This document shows, piece after piece, positions 57,080 to 64,000 of a DNA stretch of 64,000 bases. Position 1 is the first letter of the stretch, and the number at the start of each line of letters is the position of its first letter. The translations under genes were made by a program, and so were the position numbers. The stretch is from Gemmatimonadota bacterium (GTDB lineage Bacteria > JAAXHH01). The stretch spans positions 248,001 to 312,000 of the forward strand of contig VXMB01000014.1 in NCBI GenBank assembly GCA_009841265.1, read 5' to 3'. The notes beneath the pieces were generated by a model. The model did no database searches and was not told the DNA's origin. It was given only the letters and a program-made list of their open reading frames with translations.

Positions 57080-58297
57080 ATGGCTGCGCGAGACAAACCC
57101 TTAACTGATGAAGAGCGGGCATTCTGGGCGGACATACGGCGCCAGTTCTATCTCGACGACGGCGTGACCTTTCTCCAGGGCGGCTCGGTGGGTCCATCGG
57201 CGAGACCGGTCATCGAGCAGGTGATCGATTGGCTGCGGCAGGTGGAGAAGAACCCGCTGCGCAACCAGGGCGGCGGGCTCATGCGGTCCCTGGTAGAGTC
57301 GGCCCGCGAGAAAGTCGCCGATTTCACCGGGGCTTCCGCGAAAAACGTGGCCCTGGTACTCAACACCACGATGGGCATGAACGTCCCCGCCCGCGGGTTG
57401 CCCCTGCAGCCCGGCGGAGAGGTGTTGATGAGCGACCAGGAATACCCTTCCGTCCAGCGCATGTGGGAACACATGGCCAGGACACAGCACGTGCTGATCC
57501 GGAAGGTTCCCCTGCCGACGCCGCCCGATACCCCGGGGGAGATCGTCGACGCCTTCGCCGCCTATATCACGCCACGCACCCAGGTCATGGTCTTCTCCCA
57601 CGTCTACTGCACCACGGGTCTTGTTGCGCCCGTTGACGAACTGACCACCCTGGCCCACGACCACGGCGCCGTGGCCGTGGTGGATGGCGCGCACGCGGTC
57701 GGCATGGTGCCGGTCGATATCGAAGCATGGGGGTGCGATTTCTATGCCAGCAGTACGCACAAGTGGCTGCTCGCGCCCAAGGGGACGGGCATCTGCTATG
57801 TCGCGGATCCCTATCTGAGCGCGCTGCCGGCGCCCATTCTGGGATACAATACCTTCCCTGTGACCCACGCACGCCGGTTCGACGTGACGGGGACACACGA
57901 CACGACGCACTTCGCCGGACTGGGCGCCGCCATCGATTTTCAACTGGGCATAGGATGGGAAGACCGGATCAGACCTTATTGCCTGGGTTTGGCCCGGTAC
58001 CTGCGCGAACTGATCACGACGGAGATCGAAGGCGCCCGCATAACCGTGCCCTCCGGACCCGAGATGTCCGGATTCCTGACTTCCTTCACCATAGACGGCT
58101 GCGATCTCAGCAAAGTCGTAGAGCTCATGTGGAAGGAGTATCGCATACAGATCGCCGGCACGCGGGCCGGCCATCTGCCCGTCTTCCGCATATCCACGCA
58201 CTTCTACGACAGTTACGAGGATATCGACCGGTTCATCGACGCGTTGAAGGAGGTGCTCGCCACCCGGCGGGACGAGCTGTTCGAAGAACGGGATTGA
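57080..58297 (+). CDS. Class V aminotransferase-fold PLP enzyme
   Basis: A 405-residue fold-type I PLP enzyme. The cofactor Asp is in VVDGAHAVGMV and the Schiff-base Lys in SSTHKWLLAPKG. The pattern resembles isopenicillin-N-epimerase-like and cysteine-desulfurase-like proteins; such assignments are often only structural, and substrate and reaction are unknown. AAAGGAGG lies ten bases before the ATG at 57080 but only one or two before the ATG at 57071, so 57080 is preferred. The helicase gene follows ten bases after the stop, suggesting one transcript with an unrelated neighbour. Confidence 0.87.
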   Translation: MAARDKPLTDEERAFWADIRRQFYLDDGVTFLQGGSVGPSARPVIEQVIDWLRQVEKNPLRNQGGGLMRSLVESAREKVADFTGASAKNVALVLNTTMGMNVPARGLPLQPGGEVLMSDQEYPSVQRMWEHMARTQHVLIRKVPLPTPPDTPGEIVDAFAAYITPRTQVMVFSHVYCTTGLVAPVDELTTLAHDHGAVAVVDGAHAVGMVPVDIEAWGCDFYASSTHKWLLAPKGTGICYVADPYLSALPAPILGYNTFPVTHARRFDVTGTHDTTHFAGLGAAIDFQLGIGWEDRIRPYCLGLARYLRELITTEIEGARITVPSGPEMSGFLTSFTIDGCDLSKVVELMWKEYRIQIAGTRAGHLPVFRISTHFYDSYEDIDRFIDALKEVLATRRDELFEERD

Positions 58298-58307
58298 CCC
58301 GGAACCC

Positions 58308-59705
58308 ATGCTCAGACTCGAATTCGACCGCGGGACCATCCTGGTGCACGGCGACCGGGACCAGGTGGACGCGTTGTCCCTGCCCGGCTGCGCGTTCGAC
58401 CGGCGGGTGGCGCTGCACCGCGCGCCGGCGCGACATTACCGCGAGATCATCACCCGGCTCAACGACCGGGGCATCCCCCACCAGGACGACGCCCGGTCCT
58501 ACGGGAAGCTGGACTTGTCCTTCCAGTCGGACCGGTCCCCCTTTCCCTACCAGCAGGAGGCCGTGGACGCCTGGTGGAAGGCGGGCGGACGGGGCATCGT
58601 CGTACTGCCGACCGGCGCGGGCAAGACTTTCGTCGCGCTCATGTGCATGGCCCGCGTCCAGCGCGGCACGCTGGTCGTCGTTCCGACCATCGACCTGATG
58701 CAGCAGTGGTACGGCGTGATTTCCAGCCAGTTCGACACCGAAGTCGGGCTGATCGGCGGGGGATACTACGACATCGAGCCCGTCTCCGTGTCCACCTACG
58801 ATTCCGCGTACCTGCACATGGAGCGGTTCGGCCATCAGTTCGGACTCGTGGTCTTCGACGAATGCCACCACCTGCCCGGCCCCTCCTACCTGATGACCGC
58901 GGACCTGTCGCTGGCGCCCTACCGGCTGGGATTGACCGCCACGCTCGAACGGGAGGACGGGGCGGAACACCTCCTGCGGGACGCGATCGGCGATACGGTC
59001 TACCGCCAGGAGATCCGTTCGCTGAGCGGGGAATACCTTTCCGGATACGAGACCATAAAGATCAGCGTGCGTCTTTCGCCGGAAGAGCGCACGGAGTACC
59101 AGGAGGCGAGAAACACCTACCGGGCGTTCCTGGACAGCCAGCGGATCGCCCTGTCCGGCCCAGGTGGATGGGTGCGTTTCCTGGCGGCGACGTCGCGGAG
59201 CGAGGAGGGACGGAGGGCTTTCACGGCCTACCGGGCCCAGAAGGCCATCGCCCAGGGTTCGCAGGCCAAGCTGCGCGTCCTGGAACGGCTGATCCGCCAG
59301 CACCGCCGCGACCGCATGCTCATCTTCACCAGCGACAACGAAACGGTATACCGAATCTCGCGACGGTTCCTCGTCCCCGCCATCACGCACCAGACTAAGG
59401 TCAAGGAGCGCCAGGACATCCTGGCGGCGTTCAACGCGGGCAGGTACCCCTTCCTGGTCACGTCCCGCGTGCTGAACGAAGGGGTCGACGTCCCCGAAGC
59501 CAACATCGCTGTGGTACTTTCCGGCACCGGCAGCGTGAGAGAGCATGTGCAGCGTCTCGGCCGGATCCTGCGCCGCGTCGAGGGGAAGCACGCATTGCTC
59601 TACGAACTGGTGGCCGAGCAGACGGGCGAGGAATACGCGAGTACCCGGCGCAGGCAGCACAGTGCCTACCGGAAGCCGCCGGCTCAGGAGAACGCGACAT
59701 GCTGA
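58308..59705 (+). CDS. XPB-type DNA helicase (SF2)
   Basis: A 465-residue helicase resembling archaeal and eukaryotic XPB. Walker A is LPTGAGKT (100-107). Motif II is DECH (184-187). It is followed by LTATLERED with the XPB-specific RED motif at 215-217. The second RecA domain ends with GTGSVREHVQRLGRILRR. The short N-terminal domain (about 75 residues) matches the damage-recognition-like part of archaeal XPB. In archaea XPB pairs with the nuclease Bax1, and here a Bax1-like gene overlaps its stop by seven bases. A role in DNA repair is likely. Confidence 0.92.
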   Translation: MLRLEFDRGTILVHGDRDQVDALSLPGCAFDRRVALHRAPARHYREIITRLNDRGIPHQDDARSYGKLDLSFQSDRSPFPYQQEAVDAWWKAGGRGIVVLPTGAGKTFVALMCMARVQRGTLVVVPTIDLMQQWYGVISSQFDTEVGLIGGGYYDIEPVSVSTYDSAYLHMERFGHQFGLVVFDECHHLPGPSYLMTADLSLAPYRLGLTATLEREDGAEHLLRDAIGDTVYRQEIRSLSGEYLSGYETIKISVRLSPEERTEYQEARNTYRAFLDSQRIALSGPGGWVRFLAATSRSEEGRRAFTAYRAQKAIAQGSQAKLRVLERLIRQHRRDRMLIFTSDNETVYRISRRFLVPAITHQTKVKERQDILAAFNAGRYPFLVTSRVLNEGVDVPEANIAVVLSGTGSVREHVQRLGRILRRVEGKHALLYELVAEQTGEEYASTRRRQHSAYRKPPAQENATC

Positions 59706-60952
59706 CGGGCGACCTGCTCCGCGTCCGGTTCCGCAAGGGACAGATCCAGCTTCCCTACATCGACGAAGCGAGCGGGGACCACCTGGGCGTGGCCGAAACG
59801 CTGATCCGCGCCTTCGACGGCCATGTAGGCGGATCCCGGCAGGAACTCGACGAAGAACTCGCGGATATCACGGGTGCGGGAACGGAATTCCTGTTTCATC
59901 GCGGCCTGAGCAAGCTGTTGAAGGATCGCTGCACGTTCGCGGCCGCTTCGCCCGTCGACCCGGTGGAACTGCGAAGCGAAATCTTCGATTCAGCGGCGGC
60001 GGCTTACCGGAACACGGACCAGGTCCGCATCGACCGGGAGGCCGTTCTGGCCGAGGCGGCGAAATCGGCCGGCATCGAAGCAAAGGAGGTCGACCAGGCC
60101 TTCTATGCCGATCTCAAGGCGGCCGAGCGGCTGGAGTCTTTCAAGTCCTGCACCCCGGAGTGGCTCCTGGGCAGGTACAACGTCGCGCTGGCCCAGGCCG
60201 CCCTGTTCCGGGCGACGGAACTCGACCTGCATGTCGAGGGCGAGACCCCGGCCCGTTACCGCGACCTCTTCCGGAAGCTGAAGTTCTTCCGGCTGCTCCA
60301 CGAGATCCGGCAGACCGGTCCGGGGGCATACCATATTCATATCGACGGCCCCATGGCGCTCTTCAAGTCCTCCCAGCGCTACGGACTGCAGATCGCCCAG
60401 TTTCTTCCCGCGGTCCTGCACTGCGGGAACTGGCGGATCGCCGCTTCCGTGACCTGGGGCGCCAGGCGCCGGGAGGGCGTGTTCACGCTCACTCCCGAAA
60501 CGGGACTCAAACCCATCGGCCCTTCCACGGGCCAGTGGATACCCGAGGAGGTGGCCTGGCTCGAAGAACGGTTCGGCCGGCTGAAAACGGTCTGGCGCAT
60601 GGCTGCCGGATCGGAAATCATCGACCTCGGAGGCCGGGGCGTACTGGTCCCCGATTATGTCTTTACCCATCCGGCCGCAGGGACGAAAGTGTACCTGGAT
60701 TTCCTCGGTTTCTGGCGTTCCTCGGCGGTCCGGACGCGTCTCGACCTACTCAGGCGCCACGGCCCTCCCAACCTGATCCTGGCGATTTCCGACGATCTCG
60801 CCGTGGACGACGAATCCTCGTCGGGGCTGCCGGGTGAGGTGTACAGATTCCGGCGGACGCCCGTGGCCCGCGACATCCTCGGAATCCTCGACGCCATGAC
60901 GGCTGAGACCCCTGGAGAATCTCCGGCGACGCTGGACCTGTTCGATCACTGA
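59699..60952 (+). CDS. Bax1-like nuclease (DUF790 family)
   Basis: A 417-residue DUF790 protein, the bacterial counterpart of Bax1, the XPB-associated nuclease. The opening MLTGDLLRVRFRKGQIQLPY is typical. The probable nuclease core is VPDYVFTHP (Pro318-Asp319) followed by KVYLDFLGFW (Asp334), which fits a PD-(D/E)-type site. Family members cut DNA bubbles 5' or 3' of lesions with XPB. The ATG lies seven bases inside the helicase gene, so the two are translationally coupled. Confidence 0.88.
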   Translation: MLTGDLLRVRFRKGQIQLPYIDEASGDHLGVAETLIRAFDGHVGGSRQELDEELADITGAGTEFLFHRGLSKLLKDRCTFAAASPVDPVELRSEIFDSAAAAYRNTDQVRIDREAVLAEAAKSAGIEAKEVDQAFYADLKAAERLESFKSCTPEWLLGRYNVALAQAALFRATELDLHVEGETPARYRDLFRKLKFFRLLHEIRQTGPGAYHIHIDGPMALFKSSQRYGLQIAQFLPAVLHCGNWRIAASVTWGARRREGVFTLTPETGLKPIGPSTGQWIPEEVAWLEERFGRLKTVWRMAAGSEIIDLGGRGVLVPDYVFTHPAAGTKVYLDFLGFWRSSAVRTRLDLLRRHGPPNLILAISDDLAVDDESSSGLPGEVYRFRRTPVARDILGILDAMTAETPGESPATLDLFDH

Positions 60953-60999
60953 GAAGCGGCATAAATGGGTTGATTTGAACGACCGCCGTGCCATAGGTT

Positions 61000-63759
61000 A
61001 TGGCCATGTCCTCCCCTCCTTCCACTTCCGTCTCATCGTCATGGATTACCCGGGGTTTCGAGGCCTTCCGCCGGGGCGCCTTCAGCAATGGCGGCCAGAA
61101 TCTCTACGTGTCGCGAGCGGGGGTGCTGCAACGCATTCACCAGTTCGACCTGGACCGCGACGGCCACGTAGACCTCGTCTTCTGCAACAGCCAGAACCAC
61201 GGTGAAAAACCTCCGGTCACCTTGTATCATGAGGTACTCGGACGGACCACCTCCCGGTTCCTGCCCTCCGACGGGGCAAGAACGGGGGTCGTCGCCGACC
61301 TGAACGGGGATGGATACGACGACCTGGTCGTCGGCATGTTCTACAATGGCATCCGGCGGGATCTCAACGCGTTCCTGTACTACGGTGGCCCGGACGGACT
61401 CGGCGAAGGGCGTGTGCAGTACCTGCCCGCGCCCTGCTGCACTTCGGTGGCCGCAGGGGATTTCGACGGCGACGGCAGGCCGGATCTGGCCTTCGTTTCC
61501 GGCGGTAGGTTGCGGCTGTTTCCTCAGACGGCGCTGGGGTTCGAGCCGAAGGGCTACCGGGACCTGGATATCGAGGCAGACCAGGCCGCGTCCTGCGACG
61601 TGGACGGCGACGGGTTCGCCGACCTGGTCATCAGGACCGCCCGGGGGGATGTCCGGGTATACTGGGGCGGCCCGGACGGAATCGTGCCGGAACGATCATC
61701 CGACGTCTCCGTCGATGCCGACCCGCCGGATAGACCGGACCAGGCTGACCAGGCTGACCAGGCTGACCAGGACCTCGACGGCTATCCCGAAGAGGTCGAT
61801 CCCGCTGTCCCGCTGGTCTCCGTGCTCCGGATCCGGGGTGTGCCCCATGTATTCGTCGCGCGGACAGATGCGGTCTATCTCGTGCCTTTCGAAGGGGGAC
61901 GAGTGGCCGGGACGCCGGTCCGGCTATCCTGCCGGAACGCCTTCGCCGCCGCCGCGGGCGACCTGGCCGGCGACGGACGATGCAGCCTGGTCGTGGCCTG
62001 TCGGGACCGCCACGGCGGGGAGGAATGTTCGTGGCTGTACCACGACGGGAACGAGGGCGGGTACAGCGATCAGAACCGCACGGCGATCCCCAGCCGTTAC
62101 GCCTGCGATGCGGCCGTTGGGGACCTGGACGGAGACGGCCGGTCCGAGATCGTGATCTGTCAGACCCATACGCCGGAAAGCTATACATCGGAATCCCTGG
62201 CGTACCGCTGGGGCCGGGACGGGCTGGCGCCGCCGCGCGTCCTCGAGACCCATGACGCCCGGCGGGTGCTGCTGGTCCGCATGGCCCGCGCATCGGACGA
62301 TCCCCTTCCGCAGACCGTTTTCATCAACCAGTTCAGCCGGAACCTGAGGGGCGACATCCCCGTCTGCGTCTATCACGGCGGTCCCGACGGGTTTGACCCT
62401 GAACACCGCCAGGAAGTGCCGGGGTGGGGCGCGGTGGAAGCGCTCCGGTGTGACCTGAACGACGACGGGTTGCCCGACCTGATCCTGGCCAACGCGTCCG
62501 AGAACTCGGTCCGCCAGGATCCGGGGTCCTACGTATACTACAACGGGGAAGGGCGATTCGGGAGTGAACCGGACGTGCGCCTGCCGACCGTGCGGGCTCA
62601 CGGGGTCTGTTGCGCGGACCTGGACCGGGACGGATACCTGGACCTCGTCTTCTGCGGATTCGATAATCCGGATATCGTCATCTTCTACGGCGGACAAGAC
62701 GGCTTCGACTACGGACGAACGGAGCGCATCCGCCTCGAATACGAAGGTGTCGTGTACAAGGATCCGCGCTGGATCTTCCTCGTCGACCTGAACGGCGACG
62801 GCTGGCTCGACCTGGTCGTGCCGCAGATCGCCGACGACTACAGTTTCATCCTTTGGGGCGGGCCAGAAGGCTTCAGCATGGACCGGTGCCAGGCGCTTTC
62901 CGTGTGGCACGGCGCCTGCGCCCGGGCGGCGGACCTCAGCGGGAACGGGTATCCCGACCTGGTCATCGGTGGACACGAGCCGTCGATCGGGGCGCCCCAC
63001 GACTCCTTCGTACACATCTACTGGAACGGTCCCGACGGGCTACGCGAGGACCGCCGCACCCTCCTGCCGTCCAACGCGGTGAACGCCATGTCCATCATGG
63101 ACTTCAACGGGAATGGCCTGCTCGATCTCTTCGTCTGCTCCTACCACGACAACCGCGTGCGGGACATCGATTCCTACATCTACTGGAACCGTGCCGGCCG
63201 GGGATTCTCGGCCGACGACCGCACCCGGCTGTTCACCCATTCCGCGTCGGGCTGCGTGGCCGCGGATTTCGACGGAGACGGCCGCGTCGACCTCGCCGTC
63301 GCCTATCACAAGGTCGAGGGCGACCATGTCGGCCATTCCGCCGTCTGGTGGAACGGTCCCGATGGTTTCGACGCCAGGAGGGTCACCCGGCTGCCCACGA
63401 CCGGCCCCCACGGCATGACCGCCGTGCAGACGGGAAACATGTTGGACGCGGGTCCGGAAGAATACTATGTCTCGGCGCCGCACGAGATACCCCGGGGACA
63501 GGCCGTGGCCGGCATCGACTGGGAAGCGGAATGCGGCCCGGGCACCTGGGTGCATGCCCAGGTCCGGTGGGCGGACTCGGTGGAAGCACTGGCACGATCG
63601 GCGTGGCATGGCGCCGGGGGAGCGGGCACCTGGTACGAAACACCCCAGCCGGTACGGGACAAAGGCGCGGGACCGTGGGTACAGTACCGGCTCGCGCTGG
63701 GCGCGAAAAACGGGGGAAGCACCCCGAGGGTCACGGAAGTCCGGCTGGAAACGGGCTGA
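61000..63759 (+). CDS. FG-GAP/VCBS repeat protein without signal peptide
   Basis: A 919-residue protein with about twelve calcium-type repeats of the form D-x-D-G-D-G-x-x-D-L (ADLNGDGYDDLVVG, GDFDGDGRPDLAFV, ADLDRDGYLDLVFCG, VDLNGDGWLDLVVP and others), predicting a double integrin-like beta propeller. The last 100 residues form a separate beta-rich domain. Unlike most relatives it shows no signal peptide, so its location is unclear. An Asp-Gln-Ala linker encoded by four 9-bp repeats (61738-61773) lies between repeats four and five. The ATG at 61000 or 61006 may be used; no clear SD. It follows the nuclease by 47 bp. Confidence 0.85.
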   Translation: MAMSSPPSTSVSSSWITRGFEAFRRGAFSNGGQNLYVSRAGVLQRIHQFDLDRDGHVDLVFCNSQNHGEKPPVTLYHEVLGRTTSRFLPSDGARTGVVADLNGDGYDDLVVGMFYNGIRRDLNAFLYYGGPDGLGEGRVQYLPAPCCTSVAAGDFDGDGRPDLAFVSGGRLRLFPQTALGFEPKGYRDLDIEADQAASCDVDGDGFADLVIRTARGDVRVYWGGPDGIVPERSSDVSVDADPPDRPDQADQADQADQDLDGYPEEVDPAVPLVSVLRIRGVPHVFVARTDAVYLVPFEGGRVAGTPVRLSCRNAFAAAAGDLAGDGRCSLVVACRDRHGGEECSWLYHDGNEGGYSDQNRTAIPSRYACDAAVGDLDGDGRSEIVICQTHTPESYTSESLAYRWGRDGLAPPRVLETHDARRVLLVRMARASDDPLPQTVFINQFSRNLRGDIPVCVYHGGPDGFDPEHRQEVPGWGAVEALRCDLNDDGLPDLILANASENSVRQDPGSYVYYNGEGRFGSEPDVRLPTVRAHGVCCADLDRDGYLDLVFCGFDNPDIVIFYGGQDGFDYGRTERIRLEYEGVVYKDPRWIFLVDLNGDGWLDLVVPQIADDYSFILWGGPEGFSMDRCQALSVWHGACARAADLSGNGYPDLVIGGHEPSIGAPHDSFVHIYWNGPDGLREDRRTLLPSNAVNAMSIMDFNGNGLLDLFVCSYHDNRVRDIDSYIYWNRAGRGFSADDRTRLFTHSASGCVAADFDGDGRVDLAVAYHKVEGDHVGHSAVWWNGPDGFDARRVTRLPTTGPHGMTAVQTGNMLDAGPEEYYVSAPHEIPRGQAVAGIDWEAECGPGTWVHAQVRWADSVEALARSAWHGAGGAGTWYETPQPVRDKGAGPWVQYRLALGAKNGGSTPRVTEVRLETG
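61738..61773. repeat. 9-bp tandem repeat inside the FG-GAP gene (four units)
   Basis: GACCAGGCT three times, then GACCAGGAC, in frame. They encode Asp-Gln-Ala repeats in a linker between propeller blades. Confidence 0.93.
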
Positions 63760-63797
63760 CGGACCAGGTCGGCGGATGGATCACCGGAGAACAGAGC

Positions 63798-64000
63798 ATG
63801 CGCAAGGCGTCGGAAGTCTTCGATGAGATACAACGCTGGGCGGAAGCGGACGATCAGATCAGAGGACTGGTCCTGTCGAGTGGCCGGGTCGATGGAAACG
63901 ACACGGTCGACCTGTTGTCGGATTACGACGTGATCGTGTACGTCAGGGACCTGGAACCCTACAAACGGGACGATAACTGGTTGGAAGCGTTCGGATCCGT
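63798..64000 (+). CDS. Aminoglycoside 6-adenylyltransferase-like protein, partial
   Basis: The first 67 codons before the right edge. MRKASEVFDEIQRWAEADDQ, then LVLSSGRVDG and SDYDVIVYVRDL, then DNWLEAFGS resemble the start of ANT(6)/AadK proteins, in which the S-x-D-x-D motif (here SDYDVIV, with D-x-D) binds metal. The usual GSR is replaced by SSGR. Chromosomal members are often not resistance genes. GGAGA lies eight bases upstream. Whether it confers streptomycin modification cannot be judged from this fragment. Confidence 0.72.
   Translation, partial: MRKASEVFDEIQRWAEADDQIRGLVLSSGRVDGNDTVDLLSDYDVIVYVRDLEPYKRDDNWLEAFGS

Overview
The window comes from a GC-rich bacterium with a Gram-negative type envelope. 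Evidence for this is a TonB-dependent receptor, a PorV-like outer-membrane protein, several lipoproteins and a very large secreted protein with a C-terminal domain like those used for type IX secretion. These features, together with CRTAC1/FG-GAP proteins, a sulfatase, an enolase-superfamily enzyme, a TauD-like dioxygenase and a PLP enzyme of the D-threonine aldolase fold, suggest a member or relative of the FCB group (Latescibacterota-, Marinimicrobia- or Gemmatimonadota-like). This is inference from gene content. No rRNA or other phylogenetic marker was compared.

Layout. 1-9905 (minus strand): one long housekeeping run hrcA-grpE-dnaJ-prmA-rsmE-HIT-rpsU-yqeY-cvpA-mutS2, then a thioredoxin-like gene cut by the left edge. 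It is read from a textbook promoter at 9877-9905. dnaK is missing from its usual place between grpE and dnaJ. 9960-18526 (plus): CDP-alcohol phosphatidyltransferase, S41 peptidase, tRNA-Leu(UAG), then the proteostasis set tig-clpP-clpX-lon. 18634-27171: serS-tsaE (minus), a TIGR02757-type gene (minus) divergent from holA-rsgA (plus), then thrC-dacB-hypothetical (minus).

27232-42454 (plus) is the accessory centre of the window. A long AT-richer leader holds a sigma-70-like promoter and a near-perfect sigma-54 promoter. It precedes a TonB-dependent receptor, a 1063-residue exported protein and a PorV-family protein, closed by a strong hairpin terminator. Directly after comes a five-gene set: six-heme cytochrome, TPR protein, beta-propeller lipoprotein, small membrane-anchored lipoprotein, and a CRTAC1 (FG-GAP plus ASPIC/UnbV) protein. 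All eight products appear to be exported.

42399-50661: flippase (minus), then rlmB, ppdK, chrA and a peptide-type ABC substrate-binding protein (plus). 50719-55296 (minus): a tight four-gene operon of a D-threonine-aldolase-fold enzyme, a TauD dioxygenase, an RtcB RNA ligase and an enolase-superfamily enzyme. A sulfatase (minus) follows. 57080-64000 (plus): a class V aminotransferase-fold enzyme, an XPB-type helicase paired with a Bax1-like (DUF790) nuclease, a 12-repeat FG-GAP protein, and the start of an aminoglycoside 6-adenylyltransferase-like gene cut by the right edge.

The most unusual pattern is a family of 9-bp GC-rich tandem repeats (core close to GRCCAGNCN). They occur both between genes and in frame inside conserved genes (grpE, clpX, tsaE, rtcB, the FG-GAP protein, and a related type in the CRTAC1 gene). 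No transposase, integrase, CRISPR array or phage gene was seen.
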